From Hymenolepis diminuta (lineage: Eukaryota > Platyhelminthes > Cestoda > Cyclophyllidea > Hymenolepididae): DNA of 64,000 bases. The stretch covers positions 1,715,257 through 1,779,256 of the forward strand of contig CAADRB010000012.1 in assembly GCA_900708905.1 (NCBI GenBank). Reading direction: 5' to 3'. A program made the position numbers and the translations under genes. Positions 28,401 through 42,543 of this stretch are shown here, in pieces (positions within the stretch are counted from its first letter, which is position 1; each line of letters begins with the position of its first letter). The notes under the pieces were generated by a model. It did no database searches. It was not told the DNA's origin and saw only the letters and a list, made by a program, of their open reading frames with translations.

Positions 28401-31400
28401 TACAATGACAGTTCATACGAGTCACTTGGGCAAGGACGCGTGTAAGATATCAGTGCAGATGTACTTTCAAATGCAATGGGACAGTTAGAAGAAAAAGGAG
28501 AATCGGTAACCTTGTCTAGATATGACGGATAAGAGTTTGAGTCATAGGGACAAAGATATCTCTGTGCCTTCGTGGGTGAGAAACCGAGGTATTTTCATAG
28601 AGGATGTAAATAAAGAGTAATTTTGGGAATGCATGGAGGGTCACCTTTCAACATTTATTTGACCCCATTTGGTTCTTTGTAAATACTGCTATTCAAATGT
28701 TAACTGTGCACTAAAATAAAGGTCACTACATGGACTGGTTTATTTCAGGACAGTTCTCTGCAGCATGTCTAGGTGTAAAAGTCGTATGGATTGACATCTG
28801 TATTGGTCTTCCATTTTCTTGCCTCGGGCGAAGTGAGGGTTATCCAAGTTGGGAGATTTTATCATCTTTCATACTGCCTTCCGTCCTGTTCGAATTGGTA
28901 AATATGTACCCTGTATTACTATCACTCAGAGAGATAGTCAGAATGTAATCCCAATCTCGGTACTATGATGCCAGGTATGACCGTATGAATAGACATATAT
29001 GGAGGAATTCAAACGAACTCGTTCAGTCGCATCTCAATTATTTTTCCATAATTCTGGAATTCGTATCATTCTAGTACATCATACCTGCTTGTTAAAGGGA
29101 TACCTTTGTATATTCTATCCTTCAGCTAAATGGGATGGACATACACTAGACGCAGCAGACACCAATCAACGGAACGGAATGGTGAAATATCAGTTGGGTT
29201 TGATAATGAGATTCCAGTGAGACAATCCAGGTATGCGTTGTAAACTTTGTCGGCATAATAGTCACATGGAAATACCAACTACTGTTCTCATCAGACAGGG
29301 TAAGAAGAAACGATTACTTTTACTCTTGCTTGATAGCCACCTCTAAACTGCTCTAGAGGGTGGCTTGACTTAATCTTGATATGTGGCCTCGGTCGCAGAG
29401 TTCTTTTAGTAATGGAAAAAACACGAATAACCAAATCACATCAATAAGCTTCCTTGTAGTATTAAATGGACGTCCCGGCGAAATACTTAATTCAAAGAGG
29501 AATCGTTGATCTGCATAACTAACTATATTATGGCTAAATATAGACGATTAAATACCTTTGGAGTTTAATTGGAAAACAACCCTCCCTCTCCCCAAGGAAT
29601 AGCAGTAGATACTGATTATTAAAGGAAAGATGTGGATAGCACAACAATCAGAATTGTTCATTAATCACGCCTTTTAAAGACAAATTCTCAAACAAATTAA
29701 TATCTTTGTCCCTTTGACCTGTCTGGACCAGGGGATCCGGGAGGAAAGACGAGATTTGACGAGGTATAACTGAAGAACGAAAATAAATGGTTAAAAACAC
29801 AAGAACCAACCATCGTGGAGATATCTACGATCCGACCGATGATGATACTGTAACCTTGAGCACTAGCTTAAAGCACTACCTGCTTCTCTTATGTACTCAC
29901 CAATTTTGATAGGTCAACTAAAGATTTGCAGAATAATATCTATTAGTGCACATCCAATGAGCTGAATGGCCAATCCCATTAATCAAGGGGGAAGGGATGG
30001 CAAAATCTGAATGTTTACCAGGGTGGCCCCATTAAACTACCTCTCTACTCAAGATGATAATCGTAAAGCGTTTTCCTTAGGGAGCTTGAGAGTCATTTGG
30101 GAGAACAATTCACGCTTGCAGATTAGCAAGGAATGGTGTGTTGCGTCCTCTCAGTATTCTTTATGGAATATAATAACTTTTGATACTTATTGGCAAGCCA
30201 CTTACATATCCTTCGATATCCTCTTTCAATCTAATGTATTGATATTACTGGTAAATTGCCAGTTACCTTTATTTCAGTGCTGTATTATTCAATGTAATTT
30301 AAGTATTAATCTTCGAATCAGTAGCTTCAGTTTGCACATACATCGAAAGATGTCCCCAAAAGGTAGTTTTAAAGTGGACTCACTAAAAACGTGCAGAATC
30401 AGTTCGTGGGAGAGCAGCTATTCTGAAAAAGTATGAATGATTGAGTTTATAAATCCTGATAAATTTTAGGTTTGAAGTCCATTTTCAGTTATCTATATAA
30501 TTTAAATTTTTCAAAACGTTACTGGATGCAGAAGGAAATATTGTTAGTAAATCATCTCACGCCATCATCCAAACTTATTAAATGAATCAGAACTGATGAG
30601 AGATAAAAGGCTAACCTGAATGTGCCTAGTGTAGTTTTCATGCAACAGACTCCAGAAACGATGCTTTAGCCGAACTTATCGTCTTCAAATGTCTAGGGTA
30701 CGAAGCACGAAAATCTCATGCTTCACTGATATCCATTCATCTCACCGTTCATTCAGGTATCTTTCATATGAACCTTTACCAACATTTATCAATCGAACGG
30801 ACCTAATACTTAGCCAAGAATATGTGAGAAACTTCAAATATAATTTTCGCTTGGTGATTTGCCATCATTGGCATTGGTATTTAAAAAAATGGACTTATAT
30901 CATGAATATGTACTAGACATGCATAGTTTCTGTACATTCGACAGATCCAGACACACCTGTGACCCTGAATTCCACATATGTCATTTAGTTGTACGCTAAA
31001 TGTGACTAGGCTAGCCACTTCCTAAGGCAGTAAAACCAAACTAACTTACCCGAGAAGATATTACACCTTTGGAGTCACTTGCTAAAAATAAGCTATTGCT
31101 TTTATAACTTCTACGATCTTCAATGGAAATATGAAGGGAGACAGAGGACGTGGTGTGAATACATGAATCAGTAAGTTTATATTAAAGTGAATTGGGAGTT
31201 ACATATAGTACCCCAGAAGACTTTGGAGTGAATGCGTCTTATCTAGATCACATCCTATTTTATTGTGCCAAACAAAGCTGATTAGATTAACAAACTAGAC
31301 AGACTTGACGGCAGAGGGAAGTCAATCTTACTCGAATCGCCTTGTCTCAATGTGGGTTTATCATGTGGTTTGACAATGTGAGCCTTGATAAATAAATTCC

Positions 31401-34400
31401 GGAAGCCATTAAGCGGAAAAGTGATCGGATAAAATACTGGGTTAGATATAGAAGAGAGAAGCAATTAATGTTAAGCTAAAATATGGAAAGTATGATAATA
31501 TAAGGAAGTGGATGATAATGAACATGCCCCAAGGTTACTGCAGATTTATTATTTTGAACGAACCCCAACGGTTTCAAGATTTCAATTCTTGGCCGAATTG
31601 GATTAATCTCTATTCAGTAAAATGTAAAGAAACATAGGAGGTATTCAAGCAAAAAACTTGAAAATAACCATTTTCCTACCAATATTTGTAAATTTTATCA
31701 ATTTTATCCTTGTCACCACTTTCAAACTGGTTTTCCTCAAAATAATATATGGCTCTTCTAAATATAGTTGTAGCCGAATATTTCTATTTTCGTTTACGGT
31801 GTTTATGATCAAGAAATGATCATTCCTGATTCACTTCCAGACCCTCACCGTACCGGCACCGCAGCAGCCCAAAGTTGACCTTTAGAACGTGTTATGTTAG
31901 GTTAATTGGTATCGCAGTCTTGTAAGCGAGATTTTAGTACAAATTTATGTCCAGTGGAGTGATGCGGCATCCCCCCGTTCGCGTTGGACTGGCCAAGTCA
32001 TTCGGCAATAAAAAAGTACCGTTATGTACGAATGATCAAACATGTAGTTGGTGCTACCTTTCGTCTCTAGAATAGTGGGGATACTAAAATATTATTTACC
32101 TATTACTGGGACATTTGTTTCGCGAACACTTAATAATCCATCGAAAATTTTAATTTACCTCATTCCCATATAGTGACTGCCTCGCAAGTTCTGTTAGGAA
32201 TTCGAGTTAGATATTTTCGGCTTACTCGAGTGAGACTCGTAAGTTTCATCCCTCCTGTGCTGAACTATCGACTATTGGATGTTTATGCTCGCACCTGAAT
32301 ATGTAAGCCCACCAATTCACCAATTATCGACACAGTTATTGGCTAACCAGGTAGTCGGTCATTCACCACATATCCAGTTCTATATAAGCGAACTTATTTT
32401 CTTGATACAAACCGTTGGTTGATGTAGAGGTTTTATCATTTTTTTGTCCTGGAGTTTGAGTAGTTATATCTTTATAAAAGGCTCCCTACCACTCGAATTT
32501 ACCTAACACAAATTTCATTCTTTGTTTTTCTTTATACTAGTGTGATCTCTCGATTAATTATTCCTAAACGCTCATACATTCCATATGATTTTGCATCTCA
32601 TAATTAAAAATATTCGGCTCCTGTAGACGTTTCAATAGTAATGTTATGAACAATAATAACCGACTGCTTTATAGGGATGAAGATGGGAGATGTAACACGA
32701 CCCAACATTATGAGCATGCGAAGTCGAAGATGGGCACTTCTTTCTGTTATGGCCCGAATTAGAACAAAATTTTGAAATACATGACTATGAAAATTCACAA
32801 AATGCAGATATTTGTTCAAGTAAAAATACCATTAGCACAAAAGTCCTCATACTATGCGCCAACCGAATACAGCTCCTCAAAAATATCTCAAACCATCTCA
32901 AGCACATCTTAAAAATATACTGGTCAAGCTTAAGAAGAATCCTTATTTTCTCCAGAACCAAAACCTTCAGATTTTGATCTCCTCGCTCTCTAAAATTTTC
33001 CTGGCTAAATGTTACCTTTTCTAATTTGAAATTATTACGAACTTTTATATGTATCTTTTTGGTCAAATGAACTTAATAATAGTAACCCGTCAATATTCTT
33101 TACAACATTTATTAAAACCAACTGTTTATGAAAAAATTTTCATTCGAAATTATTTTATTAATGTGCGTTTGGAGACAGTTTTAGAATTCTCATTAGATGA
33201 AAAGAAGTCATTTCTTTTTAAACTACTTGAGAGATCACATGCATTTACCGTGAGTACTTAAGCGAAATGTTTATTTATGGTTGAACATGATTTATGACAA
33301 AGAAAAAAGTTCTTTTTATGTAAAGGATACTCCGGCGGAATGCGGTTAATGTTTTAAAATGCAGTTAGCCGGATCTGTCAGGTTTGTGAATATGATGTAA
33401 TTTGACTCTAGTAAAGATCCATCAAGCCCAATGATCGATGTGACCACTCGGTTGTCGATAAACACTAGTCTTGGTTGAGGCGCTCATGTTCCATTTCTCA
33501 TAATACGTATTAGAGACTGGAAAATTAAAACTTCCATTTTTTTGCTTCTTAAGTTTGGAAGTGATTCCCACGTAGTTTATGCGTTTATAAAGTTTTAAAA
33601 CTAAATGAGCTCCATAGTCTAAGGTGCACAAAATGACCCTCTGAGAGTAATCAATATGGATGATCTTAAACATACATAGACGTTAAACCTCACACAGAAT
33701 CTGCTAAAGTGTAAGGAGGAATAAAAGTTGAATTTACTGACACCACCAGAACTGCAGTTTTTAAGGAATTAATATTCTTGCTTCTCTAATCGATAATAAA
33801 TTAAATTCATCATAAACTCCTGAAAAAAATATCCACGAAATTGTAATTTCGAATTGATGGTTGATGTATTTGGGTCTATTAATCAGAAGATATTATGGGG
33901 AATTAAAGAGATATAAATCTCTTTAAAATTTTCGGTCGGTACTATCACAAAACAGGGGGGAGGGTGGGGAAGAGAAAAACGTTAGAACTGAGTGATAGTA
34001 AGTAAAAAACCAGAGCCACCTAAGAAAGATAGTATTTTATACGTGTGTCGAATTTGGATGAATTAATGTATTAAAATTATCCTAAGTAAAGAAATCTAAT
34101 GATCGACTTTAACTAGATGTACTGGTAAGAAGAAAACTTTTATTTTTTCTGATATAGAAACCAGTTAACGTGAGTATGCGTAAATACTATTTAAACCGAT
34201 GTGAATAGATTGTAGAGCGAAAAATGTGTAATTTAGACCTCTCCCCTATTCTACATACCTTGTCTGACTTATCCTTCATATTAACACAAAGTTGGAAACC
34301 AATTCATTTATGAATATTTTCCACAGCTATTAGTTGCTGCATGAACAATCAATACATTACTTTTTGGGTTCTTTGCTATTTAGGTAAAAAATAACTTACA

Positions 34401-37400
34401 TTATACTCAGAGAGCGAAATATATTGATACAGAATGGGAAAAAAGAACGGATATAGCAAAAGTAGTTAATCTATGCAGAGTGCGCTTTATACGAGGGTCA
34501 GCGAATCACGGCTTGTTGGATATTCAGTGATCCGATCGAATAATTGGAAAGTTAAAAGTGATCTGGTGAATCGGCGAAAGCAGAAAATTAAAAAACTGCA
34601 TTCATATATTCTTCACCATTCGGTGATATTTTCATCTTGTACGCTGACACGCATGTGTGTCTTCATTTCTAGTCGTCATGGCGTCCGTGTCATAGTGGCT
34701 GGGAAAACATAGTTGGCATGTCTGCAACTGACTTTCGTCCCCTCCCCCAAGAGTAAACGGATTGCTAGTGTTACAACAAAAGGCGGGGACGTTATGAATT
34801 TGAAATCCAATGTGGGATTGGGTATCTGAACTTTTTCTTACAAGAAGCCGAATTGGATGACAAAAGTGCAGCCTTCAATTCTGTGAGTACGCAGCCCTCA
34901 AAACCTGCAGCTGACTCATCTAAGCTGATGAGAGCGTCACAGGCGCAGATAGTGCTCAAGACACTGGCTATTATCGCCTGTTGGATCGAAGGTATTCCCG
35001 CTTGTTTCCAAACAAACAATAACATTCATTTCTGTTCCTAAGCTTCATATAGTTGTGATTTCATCGCCAATCGTCCGATCTCGCCCTTCTTCTCGTAAAT
35101 TCCCGAGGCCATCATAAAGGACAGCAGACAAAAGTAATTTGCATTAAGGCGCCTTATTTATAGATAGCAGCACTAGTAGTAGCAACAGGAGCAGGAAAGT
35201 CAAGGTGAAAACGTCTGGAGGGAAACTAAAATCTTTTAATTATGATATGCAAAATCACACAAAGTGTGTAATCACTTAGGAATGACTAAGCCAGTGGACA
35301 TATAAATCACCTAAAAGGTGCCCAAGCCCGAAGGCAGGCTATATAATAACAGTAATGGAAATTTCGGGTTAGGTAAACACGTACATCGCAGTGGACAATA
35401 TAGGTTGGTCCACTATCAAAGGTCGATGTGTGTATCGGTTTTCTTCTGGCTACGACTATCTAGCCTTTCTAAAAAACAGAAATGCCGTTTAGTGTGATAT
35501 TCATTAGAGCATTCCATCTATTGAAATTCAAAAAAATTATTTTCTCCATTCGAAATTACCTATGCCATAATTCCTCATTTTGAGGTCTGAGCCAGCCTTT
35601 CGTCGACATTATTATACTTAATTAATAATGGATGAAACAAGCTAAATACAATTTAAATAAACTAATATAAATAAGCAAACATAAATAAATAAAATCAATA
35701 ACAAAATTGTAGGATGAAATTGCAGTTTCTAAAGCAGGGTAAACTCTTTATACTAATGGCTATTTCCTAATTAGCCCCAGCATGAGGTATTAACATAAAC
35801 GTTAATCGGAAAACTCATGAAGACTATTAATTAAAGCTTTTTTCGCCTACATTTTCATTTATTATAGGTACCTATTTATGGATAGACTTTCTAGTGCCTA
35901 TGGATTAATCGAACTTCAATACGTGGCAAATGAAGCAAGCAATACAAAGAGGAAGATCCACTAGAAGGTCAACTTATATAGTCAAATTAGCGTTTGAAAT
36001 TAAATTCTTGCCATAGGCAGAGAAGGAAGAAAATCCTTTTCCCAAAGGTGATTCACTCTTCCAAAAGACAGTTAATCACCAATCGGCACTTTGCACAAAT
36101 AAGTGCTGTGCATTCTTAATTCCCATCTACCAATTCTATTCAAACTTCGTCATTTGTATACCGAAAAGACACTATTTGATGCGATGCAGACTTGATCTCA
36201 TTTTCTAAGAGAAAGTCGTAGGAGGATCTTAACCAATTGGCATCAAGCATTATAAAATATGTAATAATACCTCCTGAATCCATGGGGTTTCTTGAAGAAA
36301 AAATTAAATTCTACATTCCCTTTATTAGGCAGACTGTACCAGTATCATTGGCCATTCCTCTCACAGGCCATACACCTATGATCATCGAAGCTGTGACCTC
36401 TGCACGTTTACTATTGTGCCAGCGGCGCGTAAAGAACATAAATTAATGATTTAACAATCATATAGGGATTTTATCCCGAAGTAGCTTCAATGAAAAAAAG
36501 GTATTTGAGCTAACGTTAAAAACTTCCAATCGGTACTGAGAATTCAAAAGGAAATGCGAGCTTGGATAATATTATGAAGTGATTGGAGATGAGGAGGATT
36601 CAATGAGCGGCTTTTAAATGTATAAAAATCTGAATGAGTGGTTAAAACAGACAGATAACTATGTCAATATATGTATTCCTACTTACTTGATGGATTTCGT
36701 GCATCTCAGCCTGTCATAGCCCAATGCCTACAGATGAGTCAGCTATAGATGAGAAAAAAATAAGGCAGGGTTTTATATTCCTACAGTGTCGATTGCCATC
36801 ACCCATATGATGTCTATGCTCTTGATTAGGACAAGGTTTTTTTTGCATTGGAACCTCTGAATGGAAATGATTGGCATACTTGCGTTCGGGGCCAGACGGT
36901 TACAAAATACCTTCGATGAAAATTTTGCAGGCATTATTTAACACATTCCACCAATAGTTGGGTTTTATTGCGGAAAATAGTGAATGCCTTATGACGTTAG
37001 GAAAATGTCGTAATCGAACGATTATTTCAAAGTATAATATAAAAATGGTATTCTCTCTTCGTGTCGCAATTGATTTCAATATATATAATATAAATAAACA
37101 CAGGTACCTATAAGGTTGAAAAAAATTAGATTGGCAGATTCGATAATCCGATGGTATGATCTAATGATTAGTCGAGAACTAGAATATTGTCTACTGTTAT
37201 TCTTTTACTTTCACGCTGACCACTTTGAGATATTTTTCCTGTGGAGTCCTTGAAGGAACTAAAGTTCATCGGCATCGTCCAAAATTTTCTTTGATTTCTA
37301 CAAAATTACGTGTCAAATTGTGTCAAATCACATCTGTAGCATATTTTTAGTCCGAAAATATCTCACATACACCATCCCCACATCTCAGCTAAGAACTTGA

Positions 37401-40400
37401 AGAACTAAGAGCTAAGTCAGTTAAATTCCAGCGCCATTATCTTACATAATCGGCAACCATTTTACTTGGATGAGGGAGTAAAAGAAACCAGTTGTCTAAA
37501 ATAAGTCCATATGAACCATTGATAAGCTACTATGACACAGCACTAATTTTTAAACGTGCATTGTTTAAGCATTGATATTAATTTATTTTCTTTACCTGAT
37601 CTACCCGATTACCTGACAGTGATTCCATTTAATCTTATTTTCTACCCCTATACAAATTGTAAATTGATAAGTGTCTTTATAAATGACCCCATACCTAACG
37701 GTGCTCTGTGATTATGTGTTATTAAATTTATTTAAACACATTCTATTCCATTCAGATTGAGTTATCGTACCCCATAGTCAAACCGATAGTCATTTGATTA
37801 TCTGAATAATGGACCACATCTTGATGGATAACAGCCAGGTTAATAATTCCTGTTTGAACTCACTACCAAACTGTCAAAAGCAAAATAATGTCCTATATAT
37901 GAGAAGTCTATTAGCTGGAAGTTATCTTCACAGACTGCAACAAGGTATGGATGGTGAATCCGGAGAATCAACCTTCTAGCGCTAATCAGTTTAAGATAAA
38001 AATGCTAACCCGGTTTTAGTCAGTAAGCCCAGTTGGCTTGAGAAATATATGATAATGCTTAAATATAAGATAGAGGTTAGATAGAAATATGCAGAGCAAT
38101 TTTATTTACTGGGTAGTGGAGGGAGGGAATTTCAAAAATTCCGAAGTGAAGATTCCCTAGGAATTGAGTTGTGATCGATACCTATTTGGCCTAATCGTTA
38201 TTTTTTACACAAATTGAGAAACTGACACTCCTTGCTAAACCCTTTATATCCAACTGATATTGCAAAATGACTTTACCAAAATGCACACGTCACTCCCGAT
38301 TTGTTCATTTTCGAAACACGTGTTATTATTGTGTGCGAAAATCAAGGCCTTGAAGTAAGCAGTTACAGACTTGTGCATTTAAGTGGCACTTGAAAAACTG
38401 CCCATCATTCTGATTTAGAATAAAGTAACTTTCGACGTCTGATTTGTCACTTTATCTCTATTTCCACTGTGATTGCGAAGTAACATTCTATTTAATTTTA
38501 TTAATATTTTCTTCATTAAGGAAAGCGTGAAAAAACCCATATCATGATTTTATGATGTAATCCGAATTACACGTAAGCTTTGAGTTCCTTGAACTACTTG
38601 GAACTATAAATTATAACTTTAATTTTTTGTATGACCGTCTTTTATGGTCTCTGGATCAATCTAGCCTTGTAATTCTGTAATGTTTCATCACCAAATTTAC
38701 ACTTGAGCTACTGATTTTCGATCGTCATTCACCGTGCTAAAAGAGGCGCAGTCTATATAGTTTAGTATGAAAGAGTATAAAGTCTATAAGATGTTTGAGA
38801 GACGGGAATAAAGACCAAAAAGCATAAAGATGGGGGAAAAGCGACCATCTTGCCACAATGGCTACTACTATCTCTCTCGGAATGGGGCATGAATATGAGT
38901 ATTTCTTGGCACACTGACATTCTCGTTGGATTACGCTCTGTAGGATTGGAGTTACTCATCCCGAGGCAAAACAGCAACTTTACAGCTTTAGGAGTTGTTT
39001 GCTGGAGTCCTATCAGTTCTCTCAATTTCTTTTCTTTTCAAGTATTAACCTTCATATCAGATTGCAGAATTTTTTCTACCAGTTATACAAATTTCAAAAT
39101 ATTTATTCCGCTGATTCTAATATCTGTTCCATATTATGTAACATGTCGTATTATATATTATAATATTCGTCTAACTCCAAGGGTAGACGACAGAATATGT
39201 TTTATTAACTCTGAGGCCAGCCTTTATTCTCTTTTTCAGTTTATGAATTATAAAAGATAATATGGCTGTGCAATATCTAGACAGATAATCAATATAACAG
39301 TTCTGAGAATAAGACTGATTATTTGATAGGACACTCAAGACTAAAAAACCTGTTCCATACCCGACAGTTTGTCTCCAAGTCGTCCATTAGTACGTGGCGC
39401 ACATCGCTCCTGGCAAGTTGACAGTTATCTTGGATTAAAACTGTTATCAGTCTGGCGATTTTCAGTCCCCAATCCTCAATAGTAAGATGCCAACTTGCAT
39501 TCCTACGTAAGATTTTTTTCTTAGCTGGTAACTGTGCATTTGTCCCTCTTCGGGTCAGTTTTTGGGTGTGAGTCAACTTTGGCCCAACGATATTTAGTGG
39601 GCAGGATAATCAAAGCGGTAGAAACAATAAAGAAGGAGAGCCTTATAGAATAAACTTTAGAAATTATATCTGAAACTAAAAATGAAGAACTGTTTCACGG
39701 TCCACGGAATTAGGCATTTGCTGAAATAGCACTCGAGTGGAATGAATAGGAAAAAATATAAAGGAGAGAGAACGAATGCAATACCATCACGTTTTCCTTT
39801 AAAAATACCTTTAATGACGAAAACTATCATCGAAATTGCGCAAGCTGAGCTCTTCTCACGGAATCATAAAAAGAATCAAATTCCCACGCCTGTTGAAAAT
39901 ATTGAAAATACGAAAAATGACATGTTTTTTCTTGTTTAAAGGTGTCACACTTATTGCATGCACCTTATTTTACTTATCAAGAAACAATCGCCTGAAATTT
40001 TGAGGCGAATCACTGCAGAAAATTAATCAAAAGTCCCCATCGAAAAAATAACTCAATGCAATGCAAATACCTGAATGTTTCTTTATCCTGGAAAACCCGT
40101 TATTCGATCAATCCTTCCTTCTTGTTGAGCAAGCTGCTCTAAGAAGTAATACGTCCTTTATTATAGCATCGTCAGAGTTCACTTGAATTTCGATTAAATA
40201 CTCGTGTTATCTCATCCTCAACGAACTCGTTTGGAGGATGAATGTAAGTTACTACACAGGAACTTAACGCTTTCAGATTCTATCCCAATGATATGAAGTT
40301 GTTATGATGCGACATCGACCGGGGCAACATATAAGGAATAAATCAAGTCACTTATGCTACTAGAACAGTTTGGAGATGGCCGAGAAAGGTATCCAATTTA

Positions 40401-40696
40401 ATAACCAAAATATTAAGCTTATGTACAACCATTTCTTCGTGCGATATCAATCATTTCTGATCGTCGATATCTCCACATGTTGATTGGCAGCTAAGTGAGT
40501 TTCTAATTGAATAATTGGATAACCTAGTGCAATGATATTTTTGGCGTCATCTGACTCCTTATTGTTCCGTATCGCTAATCATTACCTGTTATCTGCTCTG
40601 CCCAGCGAATTTAAAGCAACAGCGTTTGGAATATATATCCGGTTTATCCTTTTCCCTTTTGAGGAATGATAACGTCAAAAAGCAGAAATTGTTATT
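25446..40696. other. Fifteen-kilobase gene-poor stretch
   Basis: No exon of a recognisable family on either strand. The longest frames (30011-30436 plus, 38850-39260 plus, 39319-39576 minus) have no motif and no consistent splice sites. A GC-richer island at about 34840-35200 is open on both strands and contains one exon-like segment (34845-34882) flanked by good splice sites. Otherwise I see no gene. Confidence 0.45.
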
Positions 40697-40990
40697 GTAA
40701 TAACGTTTGGTCTACCGGGGCCACATCGATCAAATAGATGGAATAAGTCAAAGCATCATGTCACCAGATCAGTTCGAAGGTGGCAAACAAACTATCCCAA
40801 TTTATTAATAAGTAAGTTAGGTTTATATACAAAACGTTTCTTCTTTAGACGCCATTTATGTCTCGACTTGATGATCAGCACCTGTTTAGGTATTTATGTA
40901 CAAACTCGTAAACATACTGCTAGAGCGTCTGTGGACACTGTAGTGGAGATCCTATCGCCAAGTGTTGATAGACAAATCTGGCTGTGGCAT
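40697..40990 (+). repeat. Dispersed ~300-bp repeat, copy 2
   Basis: It shares with copies 1 and 3 the opening GTAATAACGTTTGGTCTACCGGGGCC, here split as GTAATAACGTT and CGGGGCCACATCGATC, then AATAGATGGAATAAGTC, CCAATTTATTAATAAGTAA, TTTATATACAAAAC and TGTGGACACTGTAGTGGAG. Same order and plus orientation. It is the most diverged of the three in the middle and lacks part of the tail. Confidence 0.8.
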
Positions 40991-42522
40991 TTAATATAAA
41001 GCAGAGCTCTCCCTTCGATGTACTTGAACTTGAAAGCTGTATATCCTATTGTTCAATTCATATACTCAAATTAATCTTTAAGCAGTTAGACTAATTAACT
41101 TCTGATCTATTACAATAACTATATCATTTATCGCTATGGACGTATCAATAATGCATAACTTCAAAGTCGAAGTTTAGTAAAATGTTAAAGGTTATAGTTA
41201 GTTAAAAGACATTTAGTATTTATTTTAGTTATACAATTCATTTTTGTATGAAGAAAGAAGATATATAGAATCTTATGCCTAAAAACATGATAAATGTGGG
41301 AAGTGCTTGAGTACAATGCAACTCAATCATATGACTGATGTGGTTACGGAATCTATAAATAATATCAAAAGAACTTTGGTTATTCACCATTAACTACTCT
41401 AGATATTGTCAAAAATATGTGAAAAAGACGACCGCACTCTAATTGGATTCTGGATTAATATCATTCAGTAATACACGGTGATAATAGACACACATACGAA
41501 TTCCTTGTTGGCCTTGATGAAATCTTTCCATTACATTGGCAAAATATAGACTTTTAAAAGAATATTCCTTTTATTAATTACATTCTGATTTGATAATAGA
41601 AAAACGTGCGTATATTATACACTAACTATACAAACGTACTCTAAAAAATAAATAAGAGAGTAAATATGTCATATTTGTGACTTATGAGTAATGTATGAGT
41701 TATAATTTGAGGACAAAGTTGAGCCAAACCTACCGGAACTAATAAGGATACTGGTAAAATATTTATTAGTGTTGGCACTCGAAAGGAATAGGGAGACTTT
41801 TGTATTTGGATAAACAGGATAAAAGAACAGTTACTTATTCAACAGATTCCAAGATGTTCAGTAAAATTCTCCGCTGTATTTTCTGAGGATCTGAGAACCA
41901 AAACAATAATTTAAAATACGCCAGAGTAAATTAAACTTCAATTGACCAAGACTTATTCTTTTATTATTATTGTAAATTAAAAATAAAGTGCGATGTTGGG
42001 GATACAGTGAAATATATGGTATTTATACATATAATAAAGGATTGTTTGAAATAATAAAACAAATATAAAAAGCGTCTTGAGGTCATTGCGGGGTATTGGG
42101 TTATCCTCCACAGGTTTTCGGTGGTTTGCTTTTAATTCATCAGGCTTGAAAAGTTACAATGTGTGATGGTAATCTATCCATAAATTAAATGTCTTTGATT
42201 TTATAAATGAGGTACACTCGTTTGTTTGCTCAATTATGCGTACTTCTATTTGCACCTGGATGTATTGTTAGAGTGAAATTTTGGTGATTAGAGTAGAAGT
42301 ACTCTAGAAGTAGCAGAAGTAGATAAAGGTGTCAGTTGGACCTTCTTATTTCTTAAGACTTATTAAATTTAATAATTCTTTTTATTAATAAGGATTATGT
42401 ACTCATCACATACATCGAGTAAACACCGGTTTACTGTTTTATAAAGCAAACATAGTTTGCGATTATTCTTTATAATAACACAGAGCAGTCACAACTTAAA
42501 TGGATATATTTTACTTCTTTTA
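40991..42522. other. AT-rich upstream flank of the FBPase gene
   Basis: No coding exon was found that could supply FBPase residues before its first recognisable exon. The stretch may contain the promoter or a 5' UTR exon. Confidence 0.4.
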
Positions 42523-42523
42523 G
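42521..42523 (+). promoter_or_regulatory. 3' splice acceptor just upstream of the FBPase start
   Basis: TTTACTTCTTTTAG ends 20 nt before the first usable ATG. In-frame codons between the acceptor and this ATG are open (KITTNC), so a short upstream coding exon or a trans-spliced leader are both possible. Confidence 0.5.
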
Positions 42524-42543
42524 ATAAAATAACTACAAATTGC

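Noticed and set aside
30011..30436. 141-codon plus-strand open frame
   Set aside because: No domain motif, no splice partner exons and composition like the surrounding non-coding DNA.
38762..39260. Overlapping open frames on both strands (136 codons plus, 87 codons minus)
   Set aside because: No recognisable family in either direction; likely chance in a local patch poor in stop codons.
39319..39576. 85-codon minus-strand frame that looks protein-like
   Set aside because: Considered as a transposase remnant, but no mariner, Tc1 or reverse transcriptase motif could be found in or beside it.
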